This document shows, one piece after another, positions 53,534-61,678 of a stretch of 64,000 nucleotides of DNA. The stretch is from Polyangiaceae bacterium (GTDB lineage Bacteria > Myxococcota_A > Polyangia > Polyangiales > Polyangiaceae). The stretch is from positions 1,240,001 through 1,304,000 of the forward strand of contig JADJRH010000001.1 of NCBI GenBank assembly GCA_016712345.1, in the 5' to 3' direction. Within the stretch, counting starts at the first letter, position 1; every line of letters begins with the position of its first letter. The position numbers and the translations under genes were made by a program. The notes under the pieces are model-generated. The model was not told the origin of the DNA. It saw only the letters and a program-made list of their open reading frames with translations, and ran no database searches.

Positions 53534-54265
53534 GTGACCGCTCTAACGCCGCTTTTGTTTGGCTCGTTGCGTACTCATCGCATCGCGGATGCATTCGCGA
53601 ACGAGGTAGTGCGTGTACACAAGCGTTACGCCACCGAGGTTGTGGCGGCTCACCGGTTGTGTCCGTTCGTTCGCGATGTGGATGTGGCTTTTGGCCGGTT
53701 TTGCGTGATGTTCTCGCACGAACTTTCGCTCGACGACGCGAAGCGGGCCTTCATCGAAGCGGAGAGCCACGTGCTTCACATGGTCTTTCCACTGGTGTGT
53801 ACACCTGCGTCGGAGTTTGAGCGTTTCGGCGGTGAAGTGGGCCGCGCCGCTCGGGACATTTGGCGCGGCGCTGCGCAGGACGATCCTCGATTTTCATCTG
53901 AGCCGCCTGTGGTTGCTTCATTCCATCCGCTTCTTGCGGGTGATCGAACGGCGCCGCATCGTTTGATTGGCCTTCTGCGACGCGCTCCTGATCCGTTCGT
54001 GCAGATCATTCCGGGGGGTCATCACGAGAGCGGAACAGTGGTTGCTCACGTGGCCGACTACCTTGAAATGGGCCCCGAAGCGCTCGCTCAAATGCTCGCG
54101 AAGGTTCCGCCTCCTCCCAAAGATCGGGCACACGAAACGTTTCAACGTTTGTCTGCGACTACGCTCAATGAAATCGCCGACACGGTGGCGGAGATCATTG
54201 CGGATCGCGATCGCTCGTATGAGCCGTATCTGAGAGAGTTGGGTGCGCCGCTCACACGTGGCTGA
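53534..54265 (+). CDS. DUF1415-like protein
   Basis: The 243-residue product (GTG start) matches DUF1415 proteins in its visible blocks: RLCPFVRDV near residue 43, PVVASFHPLLAGDR, and HRLIGLLRRAPDPFVQIIP. No catalytic residues are established for the family; the conserved Cys and His could be functional. It diverges from gltA with about 165 bases between start codons. Confidence 0.72.
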   Translation: MTALTPLLFGSLRTHRIADAFANEVVRVHKRYATEVVAAHRLCPFVRDVDVAFGRFCVMFSHELSLDDAKRAFIEAESHVLHMVFPLVCTPASEFERFGGEVGRAARDIWRGAAQDDPRFSSEPPVVASFHPLLAGDRTAPHRLIGLLRRAPDPFVQIIPGGHHESGTVVAHVADYLEMGPEALAQMLAKVPPPPKDRAHETFQRLSATTLNEIADTVAEIIADRDRSYEPYLRELGAPLTRG

Positions 54266-54280
54266 GAAGAGGCCAACCGT

Positions 54281-55678
54281 TCACGTTGCAGCGCTCTGCA
54301 TGCGGGCCATTTGTTTCGCCATGACAAGCGGCATGACGTACGGAAGCCCCGCGGCCATGGTGTCGAGCGTGGGATCGATCTGCGCGCAAAGCCAGAACAT
54401 CATGACGCTCGCGCGTTCAACGTAAAACCAATCCTCCGGGTATTCGACAGAGCGCATGAGATCTTGAAGTTCTTTGCGCTCGACCTCGGGGTCGGCGAGT
54501 TGTTGAAGCTCCTCCGGCTTTTTTTGCATGAGCGCCGCGGGCGTTCTGTCTTTGATCTTGAGGAGCTTTCCAAAATAAGTGCGGGCCGTTTTTTCGATGA
54601 GTTCTCGATTGCCACCTTCGGCAACAAACCCCATTCGAAAAAAGCCTTCCATGGTGAGCTTGTCATCACCTGTGAACACGCCCTGCACGCAGTCGAGCAA
54701 ACCGTCGATCAAGTGATCGCCCGCTTCACATGCGGCACCAAAGTCGAGAACGACCACGCGAAAACCCGCGCCTTCCACTTTTTCGACCAAAAAATTTCCG
54801 GGGTGTGGATCGGCGTGAAAAAACCGGTCCAAAAAGAGCATTTTATAAAATGCCTGCACGAGTCGAACGGCCACGTCGTGTGTGGCAATGCCCTGCGCAC
54901 GGAGTTCATCGAGCTTGGTGATTTTCGTTCCGTTCATGAACGTCATCACGAGCACGTCTTTGGTTGTGAGATCGTGCACGGGCGCGGGAAACGCAATGTG
55001 CTCTTCGTTGGCAAAGTTTTTTGCCATTCGCTCCATGCACGCCGCTTCGTGCAGGTAGTCGGTTTCGCGGCGCAGTAGATCCACGAGCGATTCGTGTACA
55101 CGTTCGAGCTTTGTAACGGGGACGAACCATTTGTACGCACGCATCGCGAGGCGCACGACGCGCATGTCGACGGCGACAATTTCTCGAATGCGCGGGTACA
55201 AAAACTTCACAGCGACTTTGCGGCCGTCTTTGAGGAATGCCACGTGAACTTGGCCGAGCGAGGCGGCGGCGAGCGGCTCCTCGTCGATCGATTGAAAAAG
55301 CTCGTTCGGACCGCGCCCAAAGCTGGATTTGCAAGCGTCGACGAGATCTGAAAACGGATGCGGCGGCACCGAATCTTGAAGCTGCTCCAATTCCTTTGTG
55401 TACGCACGCGGCAAAAACCCGCCCATGATCGAAAGCACCTGGCCGAGTTTGATGAAAACGCCGCGCAGTCGAAGCATGTCGCGGAGCATGCGTTTCGCGT
55501 TTTTTTTGTCGACGCGCTTGCGGCGGGCCGCAAGCCAGGGCGGCAGTTCGCGCCCCAAGATGGCGCTGCGCCCTTCGGGCAATTTGCCGAAAATGCGCGC
55601 GAGCGCGAGCTGCACCAGATAGCTCGCGAAAATAATCCCGAACACGTACAGCGCGCGAATGAGCCGAATAAAAATCAT
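54281..55678 (-). CDS. UbiB/ABC1-family atypical kinase (paralog 2)
   Basis: The 465-residue product starts with a membrane helix (MIFIRLIRALYVFGIIFASY) unlike paralog 1, and carries GVFIKLGQVLSIM (KxGQ), LAAASLGQVHVAF, VAVKFLYPR, FFHADPHPGNFLV and VVVLDFGAA. The C-terminal region has a hydrophobic stretch. An N-terminal anchor and intact motifs suggest a membrane-bound member. It converges with the DUF1415-like gene. Upstream in-frame ATG 55729 is possible but adds a non-typical peptide. Confidence 0.87.
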   Translation of the reverse strand: MIFIRLIRALYVFGIIFASYLVQLALARIFGKLPEGRSAILGRELPPWLAARRKRVDKKNAKRMLRDMLRLRGVFIKLGQVLSIMGGFLPRAYTKELEQLQDSVPPHPFSDLVDACKSSFGRGPNELFQSIDEEPLAAASLGQVHVAFLKDGRKVAVKFLYPRIREIVAVDMRVVRLAMRAYKWFVPVTKLERVHESLVDLLRRETDYLHEAACMERMAKNFANEEHIAFPAPVHDLTTKDVLVMTFMNGTKITKLDELRAQGIATHDVAVRLVQAFYKMLFLDRFFHADPHPGNFLVEKVEGAGFRVVVLDFGAACEAGDHLIDGLLDCVQGVFTGDDKLTMEGFFRMGFVAEGGNRELIEKTARTYFGKLLKIKDRTPAALMQKKPEELQQLADPEVERKELQDLMRSVEYPEDWFYVERASVMMFWLCAQIDPTLDTMAAGLPYVMPLVMAKQMARMQSAAT

Positions 55679-55782
55679 GAGCGCCGAAAGGAGCGCGCAG
55701 CTTAGCCGGAGCGGGCGCACCTCGCACATCCGCGACGCGAGCGAGGCGTCGCCGGCCGGGCGCGCGCATGTTTTGTCGACGC

Positions 55783-55815
55783 AACAAAAGCAAAGAGGCC
55801 GGCATAACCGGCCTC
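55783..55815 (-). terminator. Intrinsic terminator of the HU gene
   Basis: GAGGCCGG and CCGGCCTC (55795-55802 and 55808-55815) pair perfectly around a 5-base loop. On the minus strand the stem is followed by TTTGCTTTTG. Confidence 0.75.
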
Positions 55816-55855
55816 CTGCTCACTTACACATTCGACCAAAGTCGAATGTGAGTTT

Positions 55856-56185
55856 TCACGCCACGGCGTCTTTGATCGCTTTGATGGCGCGGGCGCGGAT
55901 CGACTTGCTGGCCGCCTTGGCAGCAAACGTCATCGGTTGTTTGGTGAAGGGGTTGATGCCTTCACGCGCCTTGGTGGCGGGCTTCTTCACAACGCGGAAC
56001 TTGGCGAAGCCGGGGAGCGTGAAGGAGCCGTTCTTCTTCAACTCCTTGTAAGCAACGTCGGCAAGCTTCTCGAGAATGGTCTTCACCTCTTTACGCGAGG
56101 TTCCCTCAACCTCGGCGACAACGGCGTTGATCAGCGCGCTCTTCGAGAGCGACGCCGGCTTCTTTTCGGATTTCTTCTGAGCCAT
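55856..56185 (-). CDS. HU-family DNA-binding protein
   Basis: The 109-residue product begins MAQKKSEKK, a short Lys-rich lead of about 15 residues, then the HU fold: LSKSALINAVVAEVEGTSRKEVKTILEKL, whose full stretch is not repeated here, then GSFTLPGFAKFRVVKKPA, RAREGINPFTKQPMTF-like DNA-binding arm and SKSIRARAIKAIKD. Histone-like HU/IHF proteins bend and compact DNA. GGAGG (56192-56196) sits at correct spacing before the ATG. The frame is open upstream to 56389 but without a signal or RBS. Expression is likely high, with a terminator directly after. Confidence 0.9.
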   Translation of the reverse strand: MAQKKSEKKPASLSKSALINAVVAEVEGTSRKEVKTILEKLADVAYKELKKNGSFTLPGFAKFRVVKKPATKAREGINPFTKQPMTFAAKAASKSIRARAIKAIKDAVA

Positions 56186-56637
56186 GGGATGCCTCCAAAT
56201 CGATCGAGCCTTGGGACTTTTGCGTTTTTCCGGTGCGCTCCAGCTTCTTTTCCCGATGCCAATCATCCGTGACACTGCATCGGAGACTGCTCCCGCGACC
56301 ACCGCGGGAACCCGCATGAGAAAAGAGGAAAATGCCGGAGCGCCCGCGAAAATCCGGCGGCCCGTGTCGTAACGGTCGGACGAAATCACAGATTCGCGCG
56401 GGTTTCCACAAGAGAGTGAGATGGAAGGGCTACAAAAAAAGGACTTTGCTTCGGCCGGAGCGGGGTTTACCGATGAAAAACCTGATCAAGTAAAAAATAT
56501 TAAAGCAAAAACAAACAATTAAGAAAATAGGCCCCGGGCCATTCGTTATTTGATAGACAAATTTTTACTTTCGGTGGGTGCTCAAAAAGGCGTCGAATTT
56601 GGGCACGTGCGTCCGAACTTCGCTTGGAAGCGCGGTG
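56186..56637. other. 452-bp intergenic region with AT-rich core
   Basis: The spacer lies between the HU gene and the membrane glycosyltransferase-like gene, both on the minus strand. It must hold the HU promoter and the 3' flank of the upstream gene. The part 56487-56570 is strikingly A/T-rich against the GC-rich surroundings. No RNA gene or convincing ORF was seen. Confidence 0.6.
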
Positions 56638-58626
56638 TCAGCGCAAAATCCAATAGTGAAGCGACGCAAAACGAGCGGCGTAAAGAGCCCTCACGTCGAT
56701 GCGAGTTTTGCCTTCTTTTAAAGGCAAAAGCGGCATGCTGAGTTCACTCCACTGTCGCGGCACGTCCACTTCTTGTGCCACTTCACCGTCTTGAAGCACG
56801 ACAATGCGCATGTCGCTGTCGGCGGCTAAACGCATCACAAGTCGCGCATGGCCGCCCGCGGTTTTCACTTCAAACGTGTCGGTGATCCGCTCCCGGCGAC
56901 CACCGTCGGCAACGGTGCGCCCGTCCACCTCGGCCGTGAAAACAACGTTGTGCGTGTCCCACGTTTTTCCGAGAAGGAAAGCGTGCGCAGCCTCGGACTT
57001 CAGGTCCGAAACATCAACCTCGTCGTCGATGATTTCGCCCGAATATGAAAGCGGCAATGCGCCCGACTTCAGCGCGCGATAGTTCGCCTCGAACGCGACC
57101 AATTCATCGCCGCCCAATATGGAGTGCTCATCGACGCCGAAACGTTTCAGCTCCCTGCCGAGCAGCACATCACAACCAAACCAATCTGTGTACACAACAA
57201 AATGAGTTGGCAGCCGATCGACAGGCAAACGCTCGTAATGCTCAAAGCGCGAGCCCGCGCCTGCCACCCACACGTCGGTTTCGCTTTCTGTTGTGAGGCC
57301 CACCAAATCAAACGTTTTTCGTTCGCCGATGTACGCAGCGGCACCGGTATCGTTCACGCCGACAAGCGCGTCTTTTGGCAGCGCCTCGCGGATCCATTCG
57401 GCCATTTCCGCGTGTTGCGCGTCGATTGCCGCGGCGCTGCGTGCAAAGTCGTCAATCGACGCGGGCAATTGCGAGGCGATGAGCGCCGCCGCCCCAAATG
57501 CCAACGCCGGGCCCGCCATGCCGAGCGGCTTTCGAAAGCGCGCCATGTGTACACCCGTCTGATGCGCGAATGACGCGATGAGAACGAGCGCAGCCGGCAT
57601 GAAGGGCCAAACGTAACGAACGCGGTTCCAAAAGAACGTTTGGTACGAACAGGTCACAATCACCGACAAAAACAGCGCCACGGTGAACAGGGCCGAGGCG
57701 CGTGCGCGGCGTTGCACCAGAATCAGCGACAGAACACCGAACGCCGCAAGCAGCACAAACCCCTTTGGAACAAGGCCAACGGTCCACTCGCCGCCGTCGA
57801 GGACGTCGAGCAAGAGGTCTGCGATGTGGCTCCGCATCTGGAGGGCGATGCGATTCAGGTCAAAGTAGGGGTTATAGAAAAGCCACTTTGCGCGCGCTGT
57901 TGAGCTTTGAAAATGCCCAGTGAAAAGCGCGTAACACGTTGGAAGAAGCGCAACGCCGAGCACGGGCGGCACCGCAAACCACTCCACCCGAAACGCAGTC
58001 CGCCTTCGTTTCACGGCAAATGCGGCCAACACGAAAAGCGACGCAATCGCCCCTTCCGGTCGAATCAGCGGAGCGAGAGCACCGAAGAACGCAAGTTGCG
58101 CCGCGTCTTTCGGCTGTGGGTGGTGACTTTCCACAAACGCGGCGGCTCGGCGAAAGGTGGCAACAAACGCCCACGCGGCCGCGATCGTTTCCATGCCGCT
58201 CCACGCGAACCAAACGAATGGGCCGAAGCTGAGGCACATGGCCGACGTCGCGAAGCCCAACCCGCGACTTGTTAAGCGCGCTGCGAGACGGCCTGTTTCA
58301 TAAGCACACGCGGCAAAAAAAGCCGTTCCGAGAAACCAGGCCGCCCAGATCAATGCGGGACCACGGGCGCCGAATTTCCAAAAGAGGCTCAATAACAAGG
58401 GCCAAACAAGGCTTGTCGCCCCGGTTGAAATCTCGCTTCCGGTGTACCGAAAGGGCGCAAACTCGGCGAAACGGCGCGCGTACTGAAAGTGAATAAACGC
58501 GTCGTCGAGTGGAACAGCCACGCGACCCGTGCGTTCAAAAACGGCGTGGATCGCAGCGGATCCGATGAGCGCGCTCACCGCGAACATCACCGCAAATTCG
58601 GTGGCTCGGGCGCGCGCGCTCGTCAT
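56638..58626 (-). CDS. Polytopic glycosyltransferase-like (GT-C) membrane protein
   Basis: The 662-residue product has about nine to eleven membrane helices. Near the N-terminus it carries PLDDAFIHFQYARRFAEF, the DDAFI-YRYA signature of GT-C-type enzymes that use lipid-linked sugar donors. A soluble C-terminal domain (about residues 400-662) includes VGVNDTGAAAYIGERKTFDLVG and a beta-rich segment to the end. The two Asp are the likely catalytic or metal-site residues of the first extracytoplasmic loop. Acceptor and sugar are unknown. The ATG at 58626 begins the first helix. Confidence 0.75.
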   Translation of the reverse strand: MTSARARATEFAVMFAVSALIGSAAIHAVFERTGRVAVPLDDAFIHFQYARRFAEFAPFRYTGSEISTGATSLVWPLLLSLFWKFGARGPALIWAAWFLGTAFFAACAYETGRLAARLTSRGLGFATSAMCLSFGPFVWFAWSGMETIAAAWAFVATFRRAAAFVESHHPQPKDAAQLAFFGALAPLIRPEGAIASLFVLAAFAVKRRRTAFRVEWFAVPPVLGVALLPTCYALFTGHFQSSTARAKWLFYNPYFDLNRIALQMRSHIADLLLDVLDGGEWTVGLVPKGFVLLAAFGVLSLILVQRRARASALFTVALFLSVIVTCSYQTFFWNRVRYVWPFMPAALVLIASFAHQTGVHMARFRKPLGMAGPALAFGAAALIASQLPASIDDFARSAAAIDAQHAEMAEWIREALPKDALVGVNDTGAAAYIGERKTFDLVGLTTESETDVWVAGAGSRFEHYERLPVDRLPTHFVVYTDWFGCDVLLGRELKRFGVDEHSILGGDELVAFEANYRALKSGALPLSYSGEIIDDEVDVSDLKSEAAHAFLLGKTWDTHNVVFTAEVDGRTVADGGRRERITDTFEVKTAGGHARLVMRLAADSDMRIVVLQDGEVAQEVDVPRQWSELSMPLLPLKEGKTRIDVRALYAARFASLHYWILR

Positions 58627-58688
58627 TGCCGGGACGAATAGCAGAGCGTGACACGTCGCGGATAGTTGAGTAGGCACGGCGGCGCGCC

Positions 58689-59318
58689 ATGGCGTTTCGA
58701 CCGCGACCCAATCATCCGTACGCTCACGCACCCCGCGTTCCCGATGGGGCTTATTCGCTTGATGATCTCATCGGTGGCACCGGGCCTTTTGAAATTGAAA
58801 TCGGCCCCGGACGCGGTGGATTTTTGTTTGAGCGTGCAGCCGCCGCGCCGCACGTTCGCATTGCCGGGCTGGAGATTCGTCTCAAGTGGTCGGCGATTGT
58901 TGACGAAAGGCTTAAAAAGCAGGGGTTCGGCGAGCGAGCGCGCGCCTTCAATGCCGACGCGAAAGAAGCGCTCGCGCGGCTCGGGCCGGACGCGTCGGTA
59001 AGCGTTTTTTACCTGCACTTTCCCGATCCGTGGTGGAAGAAGAAGCACACAAAACGCCTTGTGATGGGCGACATTTTGCTAACTTCGGTCGTTCGGCTTC
59101 TCAAGCTCAACGGTGAGTTGTTTGTGCAAACCGACGTGGAGGAGCGCGCCGATATGTACGAAGCGCAGATCATGGCGCACGGCGGACTTGTACCGGCGGG
59201 TGATGCACCCGGCTCCCCTCGCATGGCCGAAAATCCCTACGGGGCGCTGAGTCCGCGTGAACACCACGCTGTGGCCGACGGTATCCCCATCTATCGCATG
59301 CGCTTCAAAAAAGTCTGA
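58689..59318 (+). CDS. trmB: tRNA (guanine-N7-)-methyltransferase
   Basis: The 209-residue product methylates G46 of tRNA using S-adenosylmethionine. It has the SAM site IEIGPGRGGFL, GLEIRLKWS, the signature YLHFPDPWWKKKHTKRLV, and the acidic FVQTDVEERADMY. The start is 62 bases from the divergent membrane-protein gene. Confidence 0.95.
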   Translation: MAFRPRPNHPYAHAPRVPDGAYSLDDLIGGTGPFEIEIGPGRGGFLFERAAAAPHVRIAGLEIRLKWSAIVDERLKKQGFGERARAFNADAKEALARLGPDASVSVFYLHFPDPWWKKKHTKRLVMGDILLTSVVRLLKLNGELFVQTDVEERADMYEAQIMAHGGLVPAGDAPGSPRMAENPYGALSPREHHAVADGIPIYRMRFKKV

Positions 59319-59336
59319 GCGCTCACTCCACAATGC

Positions 59337-59549
59337 GTACACAAATCATCGTTGCGTACACATCACGTTAGGTACACAAGACCCGCCACTCACCCCTTTA
59401 TTGCGACCCCAACCCCCAAGCGCTCCACCCCATTAGTCGAGCTTGAATGAAACGCGGCGGGGCTTGGGGCGCAGGACCGCGAAGCGGATCCGCAGCCCCA
59501 AATGTAAGGTACACAAGGCCTGCCCCCTATCTTCCCAATGCGTACACAA
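59337..59549. repeat. Five GTACACA words in a spacer
   Basis: GTACACA(A/T) occurs at 59337, 59356, 59372, 59509 and 59542 in the region between trmB and the kinase gene. The density is far above chance. The region (59319-59568) holds no ORF I can support. Confidence 0.8.
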
Positions 59550-59593
59550 TCTCTTCTGCGCCAACCAATCAATCGAGCTTGAATGAGACGCGG
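59437..59593. repeat. Duplicated 3' end of the kinase gene
   Basis: A 21-base word beginning TCGAGCTTGAATGA occurs at 59437-59457 and again at 59573-59593 with one mismatch. Read on the minus strand both encode RVSFKLD followed by a stop (TAA and TGA). The second is the true end of the kinase gene; the first looks like a relic of a second copy or of a shorter duplication. Confidence 0.7.
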
Positions 59594-59934
59594 GCCGTCT
59601 CGCCGGCGCCGACCTTCACCACCTGCGTTTGCGGCGGCCCCGAAGGCGGCTTGCAGGTAATGCGTACATTTCCTGCCGGAACAACAGCCTCGGTGGGAGT
59701 GGACCCCGCGGCCGACCCGTTCACGCTCACGTTGCAAAAGCCGCCTTTGGAGTTGATCCGCACCTTGCCCGAGCCGCCGCCGCCCGCGGACGCAGTGGGC
59801 GCGGTGGCAGCACCCGAGCTGGATCCGCCGGCCGACGTTGCCGCTGCCGCGGCGTTGGAATCGCCTTTTACAAGGCGCTCTTCGATTGTTTTGGTTTCAC
59901 CGCGCTCGGCAGAAAACGTGATCGTTTTGGGCAC
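59569..59934 (-). pseudogene. C-terminal piece of the PEGA-repeat kinase, out of frame
   Basis: This 121-residue frame (beginning PKTITFSAERGETKTIEERL, and ending RVSFKLD) is the natural continuation of the kinase at 59868-61565. It holds an Ala/Ser/Gly linker and a last PEGA-like repeat (GGFCNVSVNGSAAGSTPTEA). A missing base in the A-run 59935-59937 (T on the coding strand) separates the two. The listed start is nominal. Confidence 0.65.
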
Positions 59935-61565
59935 AAACCCGTCGCGCTGAGCACAATCTTGTGTTCTTCACCCGCCGACAGATTTTCGATTTTGGTGCGA
60001 TCACCTTTGTAGGGTTTTCCATCCACCCAAATTGTCGGCGGCGGATCGACCTTCAAGACAACTGTCACCGAGCCCGCCCGCATTTTCACATCGACTTTTT
60101 TGGACGGTGCGTCGGCGCTCAGGGTGAAGTTTTCTCGATACGCCTCAAGCCCTTCACTTGTGAGTTTGAGCTGGATTTCACGCCCAAATGGAAGCTGCTC
60201 CACCTTTGCCGGGCTCACTTCCGGTCGCAAATCACCGTTTACCCAAATGGCGCATCCGGGCGGATCGGTAATCACCTCCACGAAACCGCGCGGCGCTTCG
60301 GTGGATGCGGAACCGGCGGGCGCAACAAGCTCACCGCTTGGAGGAGTTGCCCCGCCCTTCACGACAAAGAAAGCCCCGATGCCAATGGCCACGGCAACGG
60401 CAACACCTGCAATCAGCGGCGCGTTGCTTCGACGCGGGGGCTCGACAATGGTGTGAGTGATAAGCGGCGCCGACAACGTTCCGCTGACGGTTGCCGTTGG
60501 ATCCCACTCTTTTTGCTGCGCGGCGATCACGTCGGCGAGTTGTTTGATGTCTTGAAGAGCCTCGTTTTGTTGCGCCAGCTTTTCAGCGAAAAGCATTTGC
60601 ATCCAATGAGTGAGGCTCACAGCCGAAACGCCGATGCGTTCTTCGCGCACAAACGCTTCGATATCGGCCTGCATTTCGCGCGCGGTTTGGTAGCGATCTT
60701 CACGGCGCCTCGCGAGCGCCTTCATCACAATGTTTTCGAGCGCTTTTGGGTAGCCGGGGCGAACCTCACTCGGAAGCGGATAGTCGCTTTCCAAGATCAG
60801 CTTCAGCGTTTCCAGCTCGTTTGGGCCTTTGAACAGACGCCTGCCGGTGGTGAGTTCAAACAGCACAACGCCCACGGCGAAAATGTCGCTTCGTAGATCG
60901 AGTTCTTTGCCGGCCGCCTGCTCGGGCGACATGTACGGCACTTTGCCTTTGAGCTGACCGTCGGAGAGGTCTTCCTTCACCTTCTCGCTTTTGGCGATAC
61001 CAAAATCGACGATTTTTACGTCACCCGTGAAGGTCACAACAATGTTCTGCGGCGAGATGTCGCGATGAACAATGCCGAGGAGTTTGCCTTCGAGATCGCG
61101 TCGGTCGTGTGCGTACGCAAGCCCCGCGCAGACTCCGAGCGTGATAGCGAGCGCGTGTTCGAGCGGAAACTCAACCACGTTTTTTCGGCGCATACCGCGC
61201 ACAATGGCTCGAATGTCTTCACCGTGGATGTGCTCCATCGCGATGAAAAACGTTCCGTCCACCTGACCGACGTCAAAGATCTGAACGATGTTTGGATGTG
61301 AAAGCGTTGCCGCAATCCGCGCTTCGTGAAGCAGCATGTCGATGAACGCTTTGTCTTGGTTCATCGACGGCAGGATGCGCTTGATGACAACGAGCTTTTC
61401 AAACCCGGCCATCGATCGATGCAGGGCCAAAAAGATCTCGGCCATGCCACCGGCCGCGAGCTTGCGCAGCAGTGTGTACTTTCCGAACTGCTTCGGAAGC
61501 TCCTCAAACTTGGGCATGTTCACCGGGGGATCGTCAATGAACCCCGGCTCTGCGCGCTCCACCAT
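59868..61565 (-). CDS. Ser/Thr protein kinase with PEGA-like repeats
   Basis: The 565-residue product has a kinase domain (about residues 25-300) with all key motifs: the Gly loop LAAGGMAEIFLA, Lys in VVIKRIL, VHRDISPQNIVV (catalytic loop, myxobacterial style), KIVDFGIA (DFG) and YMSPEQAAGKE. A single membrane helix lies near residue 385. Two extracytoplasmic PEGA-like repeats follow (GCAIWVNGDLRPEVSPAK, and TIWVDGKPYKGDRTKIENL). The frame then ends in an unrelated tail: the expected GFVPKTITFS is one base out of frame, so the real protein should end at 59569. It is probably a sensor kinase with an envelope-facing domain. Confidence 0.85.
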   Translation of the reverse strand: MVERAEPGFIDDPPVNMPKFEELPKQFGKYTLLRKLAAGGMAEIFLALHRSMAGFEKLVVIKRILPSMNQDKAFIDMLLHEARIAATLSHPNIVQIFDVGQVDGTFFIAMEHIHGEDIRAIVRGMRRKNVVEFPLEHALAITLGVCAGLAYAHDRRDLEGKLLGIVHRDISPQNIVVTFTGDVKIVDFGIAKSEKVKEDLSDGQLKGKVPYMSPEQAAGKELDLRSDIFAVGVVLFELTTGRRLFKGPNELETLKLILESDYPLPSEVRPGYPKALENIVMKALARRREDRYQTAREMQADIEAFVREERIGVSAVSLTHWMQMLFAEKLAQQNEALQDIKQLADVIAAQQKEWDPTATVSGTLSAPLITHTIVEPPRRSNAPLIAGVAVAVAIGIGAFFVVKGGATPPSGELVAPAGSASTEAPRGFVEVITDPPGCAIWVNGDLRPEVSPAKVEQLPFGREIQLKLTSEGLEAYRENFTLSADAPSKKVDVKMRAGSVTVVLKVDPPPTIWVDGKPYKGDRTKIENLSAGEEHKIVLSATGLCPKRSRFLPSAVKPKQSKSAL

Positions 61566-61678
61566 GACAGCGTGACATCATGCCATGGCAGCCGTCCGCA
61601 GCGTAAGTGCTGAAGCCTAGAAACAGTGGTGATCGCTGCTTCGCACGAGCCGTGCTAATCGTTTCCGCGGAGGACCAG

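Noticed and set aside
56550..56741. 63-residue ORF on the plus strand in the AT-rich spacer
   Set aside because: It overlaps the 3' end of the membrane-protein gene on the other strand, has no RBS and no protein-like composition.
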